Assembly (NCBI GenBank): GCA_945898015.1
Contig: CAMDGM010000028.1
Coordinates: 1 to 44,347 of the forward strand
Length of the DNA stretch: 44,347 nucleotides
Reading direction: 5' to 3'
Origin: PVC group bacterium
GTDB lineage: Bacteria; Verrucomicrobiota; Kiritimatiellia; CAIKKV01
The notes beneath the pieces were generated by a model. It worked only from the letters and a program-made list of their open reading frames with translations, made no database searches and was not told the origin of the DNA. The first letter of the stretch is position 1, and each line of letters starts with the position of its first letter. The position numbers and the translations under genes were made by a program. This document shows, in pieces, positions 15,289 to 23,390 of this stretch.

Positions 15289-15311
15289 GCCCGGATACCG
15301 GAAGGATTGAT

Positions 15312-16085
15312 ATGGATAAACTTCTCGCCATCATGGCCCGGTTGAGGGCCAAAGACGGTTGTCCGTGGGATGCGGAGCAGACCCTGGCGTCGCTGAAGCC
15401 GTTCCTGATCGAGGAATGTTACGAGGTGGTGGATGCGATCGACGCGGGAGACGCGGGCCATCACCTGGAAGAGCTTGGCGATTTGCTGTTGCAGATTGTA
15501 TTCCAGGCCCAGCTCCGGGCGGAAGAGGGGGCTTTTTGTTTCCAGGACGTGGTGGAGGGGATCTCTGCCAAGTTGATCCGCCGTCATCCGCATGTGTTTG
15601 GCGATGTCCAGGCGGCCACCACGGGCGAGGTGCTCCGTAACTGGGATGCGATCAAGGCCAAAGAAAAGGGCGGCGAAAAGCCCCGGTCCGCCGTGGACGG
15701 GGTGCCCCGGAGCCTGCCGGCGCTTCAGCGGGCCCAGCAGATTCAAGTCCGGGCGGCGCGGGTGGGTTTTGACTGGGCGGCCACGGAGGATGTGGTGGCG
15801 AAGATCGAGGAGGAGCTGGCCGAGGTCAAGGCCGCGCTGGCCGCCGGGGATGAGGAGAAGGTGGGCGACGAGATCGGCGACCTCCTGTTTTCGGTCGTCA
15901 ATTTGAGCCGGTTCCGCAAGCTGCATGCCGAGCAGATGCTGGAGCGGACCATCCAGAAGTTTATTTCGCGGTTCCAGGACGTGGAGGCCGGCGCCCTGGC
16001 GCTGGGGAAAAAGCCGTCCGACATGAGCCTGGCGGAACTGGATGCGCTGTGGGAGGCGGCCAAGCGGCGCGAGCGTGGCGCCTAA
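15312..16085 (+). CDS. mazG: Nucleoside triphosphate pyrophosphohydrolase MazG
   Basis: 257 residues from ATG 15312, preceded by GGAAGGA. A GTG at 15285 overlapping the nnr stop is also possible, but MDKLLAIMARLRAKDGCPWD aligns with the normal MazG N-terminus. It has two MazG all-alpha NTP-PPase domains: CPWDAEQTLASL, EECYEVVDAID and EELGDLLLQIVF in the first, and VGFDWAATEDVV, KIEEELAEVKAAL and DEIGDLLFSVVN in the second, each with the ExxE...ExxD metal-binding pattern. It hydrolyses (d)NTPs to NMP and PPi, a house-cleaning role that fits the neighbouring metabolite-repair gene. It ends in a four-base convergent overlap with the unknown gene at 16082. Confidence 0.94.
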   Translation: MDKLLAIMARLRAKDGCPWDAEQTLASLKPFLIEECYEVVDAIDAGDAGHHLEELGDLLLQIVFQAQLRAEEGAFCFQDVVEGISAKLIRRHPHVFGDVQAATTGEVLRNWDAIKAKEKGGEKPRSAVDGVPRSLPALQRAQQIQVRAARVGFDWAATEDVVAKIEEELAEVKAALAAGDEEKVGDEIGDLLFSVVNLSRFRKLHAEQMLERTIQKFISRFQDVEAGALALGKKPSDMSLAELDALWEAAKRRERGA

Positions 16086-16957
16086 AGAGGCAGGTCCGTG
16101 CCTTCAAGCCACTTCAAATCCGATTCAAACCGGTATTGGTAGCAGGCGAGCACAAGCCGGTTGGCTTCGCGGTCATGGCGCACGCCGGCCTTGTATTTCA
16201 GGCATCCGCGGATCATTTCCATGAAATGACACCAGGGCATGAGGCTCGGGCGGGTGGCGACGAGCGCCCCGTCCCTGACCGCAAACACGGGGCCGCGCAC
16301 GTCCTCGCTGGCGTTCAGCTTTTTCACGGCCCAGTCCAGGACGCTGCGCTCCTTTTTCAGGACGATATCCGCCAGCGAAACATGCCAGGCATGGAGTTGC
16401 CGCAGGGACCGCCCGAAGGTGAGGCGCTTCAAGCCGGGATTAAAGGTTGCCGAGGAGATCCGGAATCCGGCCGGGACGGTGAAGGCGATGTCGTAGCAGG
16501 CCCAGGGTGTCGGCCCGGCGGTATGGCGGGCGAAGGAGGCCATGAACTGGCGCAACAGGCCGGCGGCCTCGCCGGGGGGGCCGGGATCCAGGTGGAGCTG
16601 GAAGAAGGCGAAGAGCGCGCTCTGGGGGGCGAGGTAGAAGGCCAGGCCGAGACGGCGGCCGTCGGCGAAGTGGTAGAGCACGGCGGACCAGCCCGGAGGC
16701 GTACGGGTGAGGGTTTCGGAATCCTTGGCGACCTGCCGGAGGCGTTTGGAGTTGTCCTGGAAGCGCGCCATGATGCGGCCCAGATCGAGCGCGCCGTCGG
16801 GCTCCATCCATTCCCCGGAGAGCCGGACGGCGACCGGGTCCTCCAGCCGGATGCGGGTGATGCCGACCCGGGTTTCCTGGTAGGCCAGATCCCAGTCCAG
16901 CGGGATGTCGAAGGAGACACCGTCCCAGGCGAAGTGGTGGGTGGCGGAGCCGGTCAT
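16082..16957 (-). CDS. Unknown protein, last gene of the ABC/FtsX/OPT-like operon
   Basis: 291 residues, family not recognised. It has no signal peptide or membrane segment. It is rich in beta-strand patterns (HHFAWDGVSFDIPLDWDL at the start, then RLSGEWMEP, LGLAFYLAPQSALFAFFQLHL, CYDIAFTVPAGFRISS). Tryptophan/aromatic content is high and the start of one half (WDGVSFDIPLDW) resembles the start of the other (YDIAFTVPAGF), hinting at an internal duplication. It starts nine bases after the ABC ATPase stop with an AGGA site, so it belongs to the operon and is presumably a cytoplasmic accessory of the transporter. A conserved-looking cysteine pair (MPWCHF, MIRGCLKY) lies near residues 240-250. 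Confidence 0.7.
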   Translation of the reverse strand: MTGSATHHFAWDGVSFDIPLDWDLAYQETRVGITRIRLEDPVAVRLSGEWMEPDGALDLGRIMARFQDNSKRLRQVAKDSETLTRTPPGWSAVLYHFADGRRLGLAFYLAPQSALFAFFQLHLDPGPPGEAAGLLRQFMASFARHTAGPTPWACYDIAFTVPAGFRISSATFNPGLKRLTFGRSLRQLHAWHVSLADIVLKKERSVLDWAVKKLNASEDVRGPVFAVRDGALVATRPSLMPWCHFMEMIRGCLKYKAGVRHDREANRLVLACYQYRFESDLKWLEGTDLPL

Positions 16958-16966
16958 AGGCGTGTC

Positions 16967-17710
16967 CTAGGCAAGCGTTTTGCCGTCGATCGTGCCGACT
17001 TCGATGTTGATCTCGCCCTTGCGCGCCGTCTTTTCCACGGCCCCGTCCTTGATCCACACCACCACATCGGAGGCCGAAAGCATTTTCATGTCGTGGGTGG
17101 CGGTGATGATCGTGATGCCGAACTTGGCCTTCATTTCGCCGATGAGGTTGATGATTTCCTCGCCGGTGTGGAGGTCCAGGTTGCCGGTCGGCTCATCAGC
17201 CAGGATGATGGAGGGCTGGTTGACGAGGGCGCGGGCGATGGCGATGCGCTGCTGCTGGCCGCCGGAGACCTGGGAGGGCAGGTGGTGAAGGCGGTGGCCG
17301 AGCCCGACCCGCTCGAGGGTCTGGCCGGCATCGCGCCGGGCCTGGGCGGGGCTGAACCCGGCGAAGATCCGGGCGATGGCCACGTTTTCGAGCGCGGTCA
17401 TGGAGGGGATCAGGTTGAACGACTGGAAGATGAACCCGATCCGGCGGCAGCGCACCCAGGCGAGCTGGCGGGAGGAGAGATCCGACAGGCGGAACCCGTC
17501 GATGAACACTTCGCCCGAGGAGGGGGAGTCCAGGCCGCCGATGATGTTGAACAGGGTGGACTTGCCGGAGCCGGAGGGCCCCATGATGGACACATAGTTG
17601 CCGCGTTCGATGTCGATGGTGACGCTGCGCAGGGCGTGCACCTCCTCGACGCCACGGCGGTAGACCTTGGAGACGTCCCTGATCTGGATAATGTTTTTCT
17701 GGTCCTTCAT
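16967..17710 (-). CDS. MacB/LolD-type ABC transporter ATPase (second of the operon)
   Basis: 247 residues from ATG 17710, whose start overlaps the stop of the upstream permease gene (17707-17710, ATGA type). A complete nucleotide-binding domain is present: Walker [11 protein letters not shown]-loop IFQSFNLIP, signature VSGGQQQR, Walker [13 protein letters not shown] and H-loop TATHDMKM. It is in the MacB/LolD/FtsE class that energises FtsX-like permeases. A short acidic/basic tail ([20 protein letters not shown]) extends beyond the core. It is probably partnered with the small FtsX-like permease immediately upstream. It is a paralogue of the ATPase at 28805-29563. Confidence 0.9.
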   Translation of the reverse strand: MKDQKNIIQIRDVSKVYRRGVEEVHALRSVTIDIERGNYVSIMGPSGSGKSTLFNIIGGLDSPSSGEVFIDGFRLSDLSSRQLAWVRCRRIGFIFQSFNLIPSMTALENVAIARIFAGFSPAQARRDAGQTLERVGLGHRLHHLPSQVSGGQQQRIAIARALVNQPSIILADEPTGNLDLHTGEEIINLIGEMKAKFGITIITATHDMKMLSASDVVVWIKDGAVEKTARKGEINIEVGTIDGKTLA

Positions 17711-18381
17711 TCTTCGACCCTCATGGCTTCGACGGGTTCTTTTTTGGCCGCCCAGTAAGCCGGGGCGATGGAGGCGACGATGGAGATCAGCAGGCCGGTC
17801 ACGGCCGCGATCAGGATGGACTTGACGGCGGCCAGGCCGGGGAAGAAGGTGAAGACCGCCCGCCCGTAATTGGTGGTGGCGATGAGAATGGCCACCAGCA
17901 GCCCGATGGCGATGCCGAAGAGCGTGCCGAGGAATCCCTGCAGGGAGGACTCGATGAAATAGGATTTCACGATGAAGGAGTCGAGCGCCCCGAGGCATTT
18001 GAGCGTGCCGATTTCCTTGATCCGCTCCGTCACCGACATCAGCATGGCGTTGATGATCCCGACCAGGCAGGTGATCAGGGAGAGGGTGATCAGCAGGATG
18101 GTCATGCTGTCCACGCGATTCGCGCTGAACGGGTCGACGCCCGCCTTCTGGAGCAGGATGAAGAGGGCGTCATCGTTGGTGTTGACCAGCGATTCCGTGA
18201 TGTTCTGGGTCACGAACATGTAGGTGAGCAGGGCAATGGCGAGCACGACGCCGAGCATGGTGATGGCGGACCGGAAGATTCGCCGCCGCACGCCGGCCCA
18301 GCTCACCTGGAACGCCACGCTCCAGGGGATCGAATACTGGTTCGGGATCTCGTGGATCGCGCTGGGTTGAGTCGGTTCCAT
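17707..18381 (-). CDS. Short FtsX-like permease
   Basis: 224 residues with AGGAG before ATG 18381. It has one N-terminal membrane helix after a basic segment (RRRIFRSAITMLGVVLAIALLTYMF) and a short linker of about 50 residues in place of the large MacB periplasmic domain. The FtsX core follows: helices at LLITLSLITCLVGIINAMLM, an RIKEIGTLKCLGAL coupling motif, then two further helices and a terminal [15 protein letters not shown]. The coupling and terminal motifs are those of MacB/LolC-type permeases. Loss of the periplasmic domain suggests that another operon product supplies the extracytoplasmic part. Confidence 0.82.
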   Translation of the reverse strand: MEPTQPSAIHEIPNQYSIPWSVAFQVSWAGVRRRIFRSAITMLGVVLAIALLTYMFVTQNITESLVNTNDDALFILLQKAGVDPFSANRVDSMTILLITLSLITCLVGIINAMLMSVTERIKEIGTLKCLGALDSFIVKSYFIESSLQGFLGTLFGIAIGLLVAILIATTNYGRAVFTFFPGLAAVKSILIAAVTGLLISIVASIAPAYWAAKKEPVEAMRVEE

Positions 18382-18390
18382 TCAGGCTCC

Positions 18391-21360
18391 TTAATTGCGG
18401 TTCAGGTCCAGGCGGATCGGGATGTCGAGGGCGAGGGAGAGCACCACGGCGAGCGCCACCATGAGCAATTCCCCGGCGATGAGGCCGACGAACAGGCCCC
18501 GGACCTGGAGATAGGTGTTTTTGCCCCCGTACCGGGTGACCACGGCCTTGGCGGCCCATCCGATGAAGATCGAGAACCAGTAGTACCGCATGATGGGGTT
18601 GACCAGCATGATGAGGCCGATCGGGTGGGGAAGCCAGAACAGCGATTGCCGCAGGAAGAGCAACGCCGCCATGAGGACGGCCCCGAACACGACCCATCCG
18701 GTTTCGGTTCCGGCGGGCAGGGGCGGGGTCTTGGTCATGGAGGCGATCTTGTCGAAGAGGCCTTTCGGGAAGGAGGTGTAGAACCAGCTCCCCATCATGT
18801 CCGCGCCTTTCGAGTAACAGAGCATGATGCCCGTGAGCACGGCCACGAGGGCGGCCAGCCCGATTGCCGCGGCGATCAGGCCATGGAACCGGAGGCGCGA
18901 GAGGCGGAGATCATCCCGGATTTTCAGGCTGTTGGCCATGGCCGGCGCAATAAACGCCTTGATGTCGAGGAAGAGGATCGAATAGTAGATCATGAGGGGG
19001 GCGAAGACGGAAGGCGCGGTGGAGGCCTTGGCCATGCCGGTGAAGGTGCGGATGAAGTGGAAGGGGCTCACCCAGGCCTGGAAGCCCAGGAGCCCGCCTT
19101 CGGTCACCGCTCTCACGAGGCCGATGGTGATGACCAGGATGATGAAGAGGCAGAAGAGGCTGTGCCACAAGCTGGCCCCGAGCCCCAGCCAGAGGATGAG
19201 CGTGATGGCGATGAACGAGGCCAGGAAGAGGACGGAGGAGAAGCGGAGCTCCACCCGCTCATCCGAATCCAGATCCCGTGTGACGGACGGCATGAAGGCG
19301 CAGAACAGGTAGCGCCGGCACTTCCAGAGCACGAGCGACGCGAACACGATCAGGGCGCCGCCCCCTTCCGCGGTGCAGAAGTTGAAGGTGTACCACCACT
19401 CCATGGGGAAGGACCCTTCATTCACGCCGAGGTTCAAGCTCACCATGACGAGGAGCTGAACCATGTAGAGCACGGAGAAGAACCACAGCGAGAAGGACAC
19501 TTTGGTGGGAATCAGGAACGTGAGTCCGATCATGGTGAAGAAAATGGCGGACTTGGCGGAGGGCAGCAAGCCCTGAAGGGGCGTGTTGACGATATACGCC
19601 GTCCATTTCCCCTGAAGGTCGATGATCGTCAGGCCGGGTACCGCGCCGCTTTGGCACAGCAGGTTCCACCCGAGTGTGAGGCCGGAGATTGAAAAGCCCA
19701 CCCAGAAGAGGCCGGAGCGGAAAATGGCTGGAATCCATCCGTGGGTGGCGTCGTTGTGGCCGGCCAGCAGCTCGGGCAGTTCGGCGAGCGGATAAATCAA
19801 TTTTTCATTGTAGGCCCACTGGCGGAAAATCAGGACGTTGAAGGTCATGAGCATGACATACGAGAGCAGAATCAGGAGCCCCCATCGCCACAGGGGGCCG
19901 AGCCAGTCGGACCAGGGCACGTCGCCGAAGAGATACCGGGCGAAGGTGGCGTCAATGGACGGGAACTGCAGGCGCAGGGATTTGAGCGCGTCCCGGGATT
20001 CGCCGGCGGGAAGGGTCTTGAGTCCAGCCTGACTGCGATGCAGTCCATCCATGAGCGCGGCGACGTTTTTCGTGACTTCCAGATGACGCGCGGCGAGTTC
20101 CCGCTTGGCGGCGAGGGAGGCGGCTTCCTTCTTAAATGTTTTCCGGTCCCCTTCAAGCTGCAGGATTTCGGATTCGATGCGCTTGATTTCGGCGCCCAGC
20201 GCGCTTCGTTTTTCCTGGCTTAACCGGGCCAGTTCGGCATCGACCTTGGCGAGCGAGTCCGAGACGCGTTTTTCGTCCGTGGCGACGGCGGCTTTGCGGG
20301 TTTCGAACGGGACGGGGTCGGAGACGCTGTCCAGGGAGGCGATGGCCTGGGCGAGGTTGGCGAACACGGAGTCCTGAACCGCCGCGGGCGGCGGGGCAGC
20401 GGGGTCCACGGTTTTGAGCGTGGCCATGGCGGAGCGAAGGCTGGCGAGGGCGCTCCGGCCGGAGGTCAGCCGTTTCAGCCGGGCGGCGTAGCTCGTGAAG
20501 TCGTCTTCCCCGACAATGGGGATAAAGCCGGGAAAGGCGCGGAGATCGGGCGGGAGTCCGCGGCGGAAGATCTCCACCTTGGCCTGGGCCTGGGTCTGGA
20601 GCGCGGTCAGCTCGGCCCGTTTCTGTTTAACGGTCTCGCGTTCTGCCTGAAGGCGTGAGAGCAGCGTGGCGGCGGCTTCCGCGGGGTTGGCGGGCAGGTC
20701 GGCCGGGCCTATGGCGCCCCAGGCCCGGCGGGCCGGTTCAATCGCGGCGGTGGCGGCGGCCAGCTGCTTGTGAAGGGTGGCGAGTTCCACCTGCCGGGAT
20801 CCGGCGTCGGGCGCGGCTTCGAGCTCGCGGCGTTGTTTTTCAAGGGCCGCCTGGCGGGCGAGGGCCTGGTTCAGCCGTTCGGCGGTATCGTAGAGGGATT
20901 GGGCGGCGTCGGTCCGGGCGATGGCCGACTGGAACGCGCCGGCGGAATGCTGGATGCCGGGCACCGAAACGAAGTAGGCTTCGTTGACGTAGGGCTCCAC
21001 GTAGCGGTTCCACTCGGTCTGGTCGTTGTTCCAATGCCGGTTGAAGAGGCTTCCGATCACGGGCAGAAGCTGTTCGGTCAGGCCGAAGGTGGAGACGCCG
21101 GCCGACACCATGCCCATGGTGAACACCACGAGCGTTTCGGCGACGGAGAAGGGCCGGATGAACCGGATGAGGCGGCACAGCGGGTTGATGAGCAGCACGG
21201 TGAGCAACAGGAGCAAATAGGGGAGGACCGGGATCTGGACGGCCGTGATATAGATGGCGAGCCGGTTTTCCAAAAAGACCGTCAGCACGGCGAACAGGAC
21301 CGTGACGATCAGGCCCAGCCCGAAGGCCCGCCCCGTGATTTTGTTTGGCGAATCTTTCAT
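18391..21360 (-). CDS. Very large OPT/DUF6785-like membrane protein with coiled-coil insert
   Basis: 989 residues from ATG 21360 (AAAAGGATTGAGG upstream; an in-frame TTG at 21369 is less likely). The first about 110 residues hold membrane helices (GLIVTVLFAVLTVFL, LPYLLLLLTVLLI). A large soluble region (about 120-480) follows, dominated by Ala/Glu/Lys/Arg heptad-like helices (AALEKQRRELEAAPDAG, KRIESEILQLEGDRKTFKKE), a predicted coiled coil. The C-terminal half is a polytopic bundle with aromatic loops. It resembles the DUF6785/DUF6784 proteins of planctomycete-type bacteria, distantly like OPT transporters; that assignment is from memory. It begins 15 bases after the 664-residue protein, a likely partner or paralogue. 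Its transported substrate is unknown. Confidence 0.65.
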   Translation of the reverse strand: MKDSPNKITGRAFGLGLIVTVLFAVLTVFLENRLAIYITAVQIPVLPYLLLLLTVLLINPLCRLIRFIRPFSVAETLVVFTMGMVSAGVSTFGLTEQLLPVIGSLFNRHWNNDQTEWNRYVEPYVNEAYFVSVPGIQHSAGAFQSAIARTDAAQSLYDTAERLNQALARQAALEKQRRELEAAPDAGSRQVELATLHKQLAAATAAIEPARRAWGAIGPADLPANPAEAAATLLSRLQAERETVKQKRAELTALQTQAQAKVEIFRRGLPPDLRAFPGFIPIVGEDDFTSYAARLKRLTSGRSALASLRSAMATLKTVDPAAPPPAAVQDSVFANLAQAIASLDSVSDPVPFETRKAAVATDEKRVSDSLAKVDAELARLSQEKRSALGAEIKRIESEILQLEGDRKTFKKEAASLAAKRELAARHLEVTKNVAALMDGLHRSQAGLKTLPAGESRDALKSLRLQFPSIDATFARYLFGDVPWSDWLGPLWRWGLLILLSYVMLMTFNVLIFRQWAYNEKLIYPLAELPELLAGHNDATHGWIPAIFRSGLFWVGFSISGLTLGWNLLCQSGAVPGLTIIDLQGKWTAYIVNTPLQGLLPSAKSAIFFTMIGLTFLIPTKVSFSLWFFSVLYMVQLLVMVSLNLGVNEGSFPMEWWYTFNFCTAEGGGALIVFASLVLWKCRRYLFCAFMPSVTRDLDSDERVELRFSSVLFLASFIAITLILWLGLGASLWHSLFCLFIILVITIGLVRAVTEGGLLGFQAWVSPFHFIRTFTGMAKASTAPSVFAPLMIYYSILFLDIKAFIAPAMANSLKIRDDLRLSRLRFHGLIAAAIGLAALVAVLTGIMLCYSKGADMMGSWFYTSFPKGLFDKIASMTKTPPLPAGTETGWVVFGAVLMAALLFLRQSLFWLPHPIGLIMLVNPIMRYYWFSIFIGWAAKAVVTRYGGKNTYLQVRGLFVGLIAGELLMVALAVVLSLALDIPIRLDLNRN

Positions 21361-21374
21361 GAACCTCAATCCTT

Positions 21375-23369
21375 TTAAAACAGCAGGGGCGCCATCATTT
21401 TGGTCAGAATCGTGAACGCCACGGCGACCATGGCGATCAGTCCCATTCCGCAGGAGAAGCCCGCCATCAGCACGGGCGCAAACTTAAGCCATTGGTCCCC
21501 CATGCGGCGGCGGATGTAGAGATGGCCGACGATGGCGCCGGCGATCTGCATGACAAGGATACCGGGGAAGCTTTCGCCGAGTCCGCGCACGAGTCCGAAG
21601 ATGATCAGGGTGGGGAGGCCGAAGACCGAGAGGAGCGCGAACCCGCCGACGCCGGAGGCGATGCCGGCGCCGAACCATTTCCATTTCCAGGCTTCCATGA
21701 AGAGCGAGCCGCCCTCCATGGTGGCGCTGAAGGTCAGGGAGGTGGTCTTGGCCTGCAGGTCCCACATCTGCTGGGCGAAGGGGTACGCATCGGACGGAAT
21801 GGGCGCCATCTGCCAGAGCACCTGGGAGAAGATAAGGGAGGCGATGATGATGATGGGGATGACGACGACCTGGGTTTTGATCTGGCTGATGATCTTGGTG
21901 CCGCACAACTCCATCACCCGGAATTCCTTGGCGGCGAACCCGTAGTTGGGGATCGGGGCGGGGGCGAACCAGATGCGCACGCCATGGTAGCCGCTCAGGA
22001 TGTAGGTGGCCTCGCGGACGAGCGGGATGGAGATGGATTGGCCGCACAAGCCTTCCAGCTTGGCGGAGGCGTACGACAGCAGGGGCGTGTAGATGACCGC
22101 GTAGAACACGAAAAACGGCCAGGGGAAGCCGGGCACCAGCCAGCAGGAGAGTCCGATCCAGAACGCGCTGGTGAAGAGGTAAATGCCCAGAGAGAGGAAG
22201 ACGGAGAAATCCCCGCGCTTCACGTTGTTGGTGACGAACCGGGTCCAGGCTCCAACCTCTTCCTCCACCACGTCGCCCGGTTTCCGGTTCCGGCGCTCGC
22301 GCCGTTTCTGAATGAGGGTTTCGACGATCTTCCAGAAGCTGATCAGCGTGACCGCGATGGTCAGGCCGACGGAGAACGACAGGTAGAAGTCCACCGAGTT
22401 GCTGTAGGCGGTGTCGATAAAGCCCATCTGGGGGGTCCAGCTGGTGAGGATGCCCTTGGCGTGAAGGACGGGGTTGAGGATGAAGGTCATCACGAGGCCG
22501 ATGGCGCCGCCGACGACGGCCCAGAAGGGCATTACCGTGCCGAGGAGGAAGGCCCCGATGTCAAACGTGAGGTTTAGCGGGGTGGCCGGGAGGAAGCGGC
22601 CGACCTGTTCGGTGAAGTCGATCCAGGGAATGGGGATCAGCTTGATCGGCTTGGCCAGGATGGCCCCGGTGACGGCGGGAACACCGATATAGATGGCGCC
22701 GAAGAGCAGGCCCATCATGCCGCCGATGGAGAACCAGCGCCACCGCCAGCGTTCCTTGTTCTCCTTGGTTTCCGTGAGAGCCATGATGCCGGAGGCGTCC
22801 ACCGGGGCGAACGGGAAGGGCAGCTTCTCCACATCGTTGGTGATGCGGTACAGCACGTAGCCGAGGCCGTAGTGATCGATTTTCCCGATCAGCACGGCGA
22901 ACGAGGAGAGGAGGATGGGCGCGAGCCAGGCCTTGGTGAAGAAGGTGCGGCCCGCCGCCTCGATGGTTTCCGCGGAGGGGGCGAACCAGGTGGGGATGTC
23001 CTGGGCCACCCCCATGGCCCGCGCGTATTCGGACTGGACGTAGTACTGGTTCCAGAGGAGGCCCTGGAACGGGGAGGCCAGCGTCAGCCCCGCCATGTAG
23101 AAGAGGATATACACCTCCTGCATGTTCATGTCCTTGAGGGACCGGCGGGCGATTTCGGCGAAGATGATGATCGTCACCCACCGGGCGGCGGCGCCGATGT
23201 GGGCGCCGCTTCCCGCAAACAGGGCCAGATACATGGAGGCCGGCATCATGACGAAGCCGAGGAACAGGGCGCCCACCGCGGTTTTCCACGTGAAGCCGTC
23301 GGCGTACACCGCCGGCGGCGTCATCAGGTTCCTGTACCGATCAAGTTCGAGTTGTTCCAATCGCGACAT
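21375..23369 (-). CDS. OPT/DUF6785-like polytopic membrane protein
   Basis: 664 residues with AGGAAG before ATG 23369. It is hydrophobic throughout, with about 12-14 likely membrane helices (WKTAVGALFLGFVMMPASMYL first, GLIAMVAVAFTILTKMMAPLL last) and a cytoplasmic-looking basic loop (LIQKRRERRNRKPGDVVEEE) in the middle. It is similar in style to the neighbouring 989-residue protein and to OPT-like membrane proteins seen in PVC bacteria, but it lacks that protein's coiled-coil domain. The pair is probably a heteromeric membrane unit within the ABC operon. Substrate and mechanism cannot be stated from sequence. Confidence 0.65.
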   Translation of the reverse strand: MSRLEQLELDRYRNLMTPPAVYADGFTWKTAVGALFLGFVMMPASMYLALFAGSGAHIGAAARWVTIIIFAEIARRSLKDMNMQEVYILFYMAGLTLASPFQGLLWNQYYVQSEYARAMGVAQDIPTWFAPSAETIEAAGRTFFTKAWLAPILLSSFAVLIGKIDHYGLGYVLYRITNDVEKLPFPFAPVDASGIMALTETKENKERWRWRWFSIGGMMGLLFGAIYIGVPAVTGAILAKPIKLIPIPWIDFTEQVGRFLPATPLNLTFDIGAFLLGTVMPFWAVVGGAIGLVMTFILNPVLHAKGILTSWTPQMGFIDTAYSNSVDFYLSFSVGLTIAVTLISFWKIVETLIQKRRERRNRKPGDVVEEEVGAWTRFVTNNVKRGDFSVFLSLGIYLFTSAFWIGLSCWLVPGFPWPFFVFYAVIYTPLLSYASAKLEGLCGQSISIPLVREATYILSGYHGVRIWFAPAPIPNYGFAAKEFRVMELCGTKIISQIKTQVVVIPIIIIASLIFSQVLWQMAPIPSDAYPFAQQMWDLQAKTTSLTFSATMEGGSLFMEAWKWKWFGAGIASGVGGFALLSVFGLPTLIIFGLVRGLGESFPGILVMQIAGAIVGHLYIRRRMGDQWLKFAPVLMAGFSCGMGLIAMVAVAFTILTKMMAPLLF

Positions 23370-23390
23370 GGGGCTTCCTTCGCTGTGCGG

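Noticed and set aside
15285..15311. GTG start for mazG overlapping the nnr stop
   Set aside because: It remains possible, but ATG 15312 has a better ribosome-binding site and matches the family N-terminus.
16049..17758. 569-codon plus-strand frame over the unknown gene and ABC ATPase
   Set aside because: The opposite strand encodes complete Walker A, signature and Walker B motifs. This frame is a GC-skew shadow.
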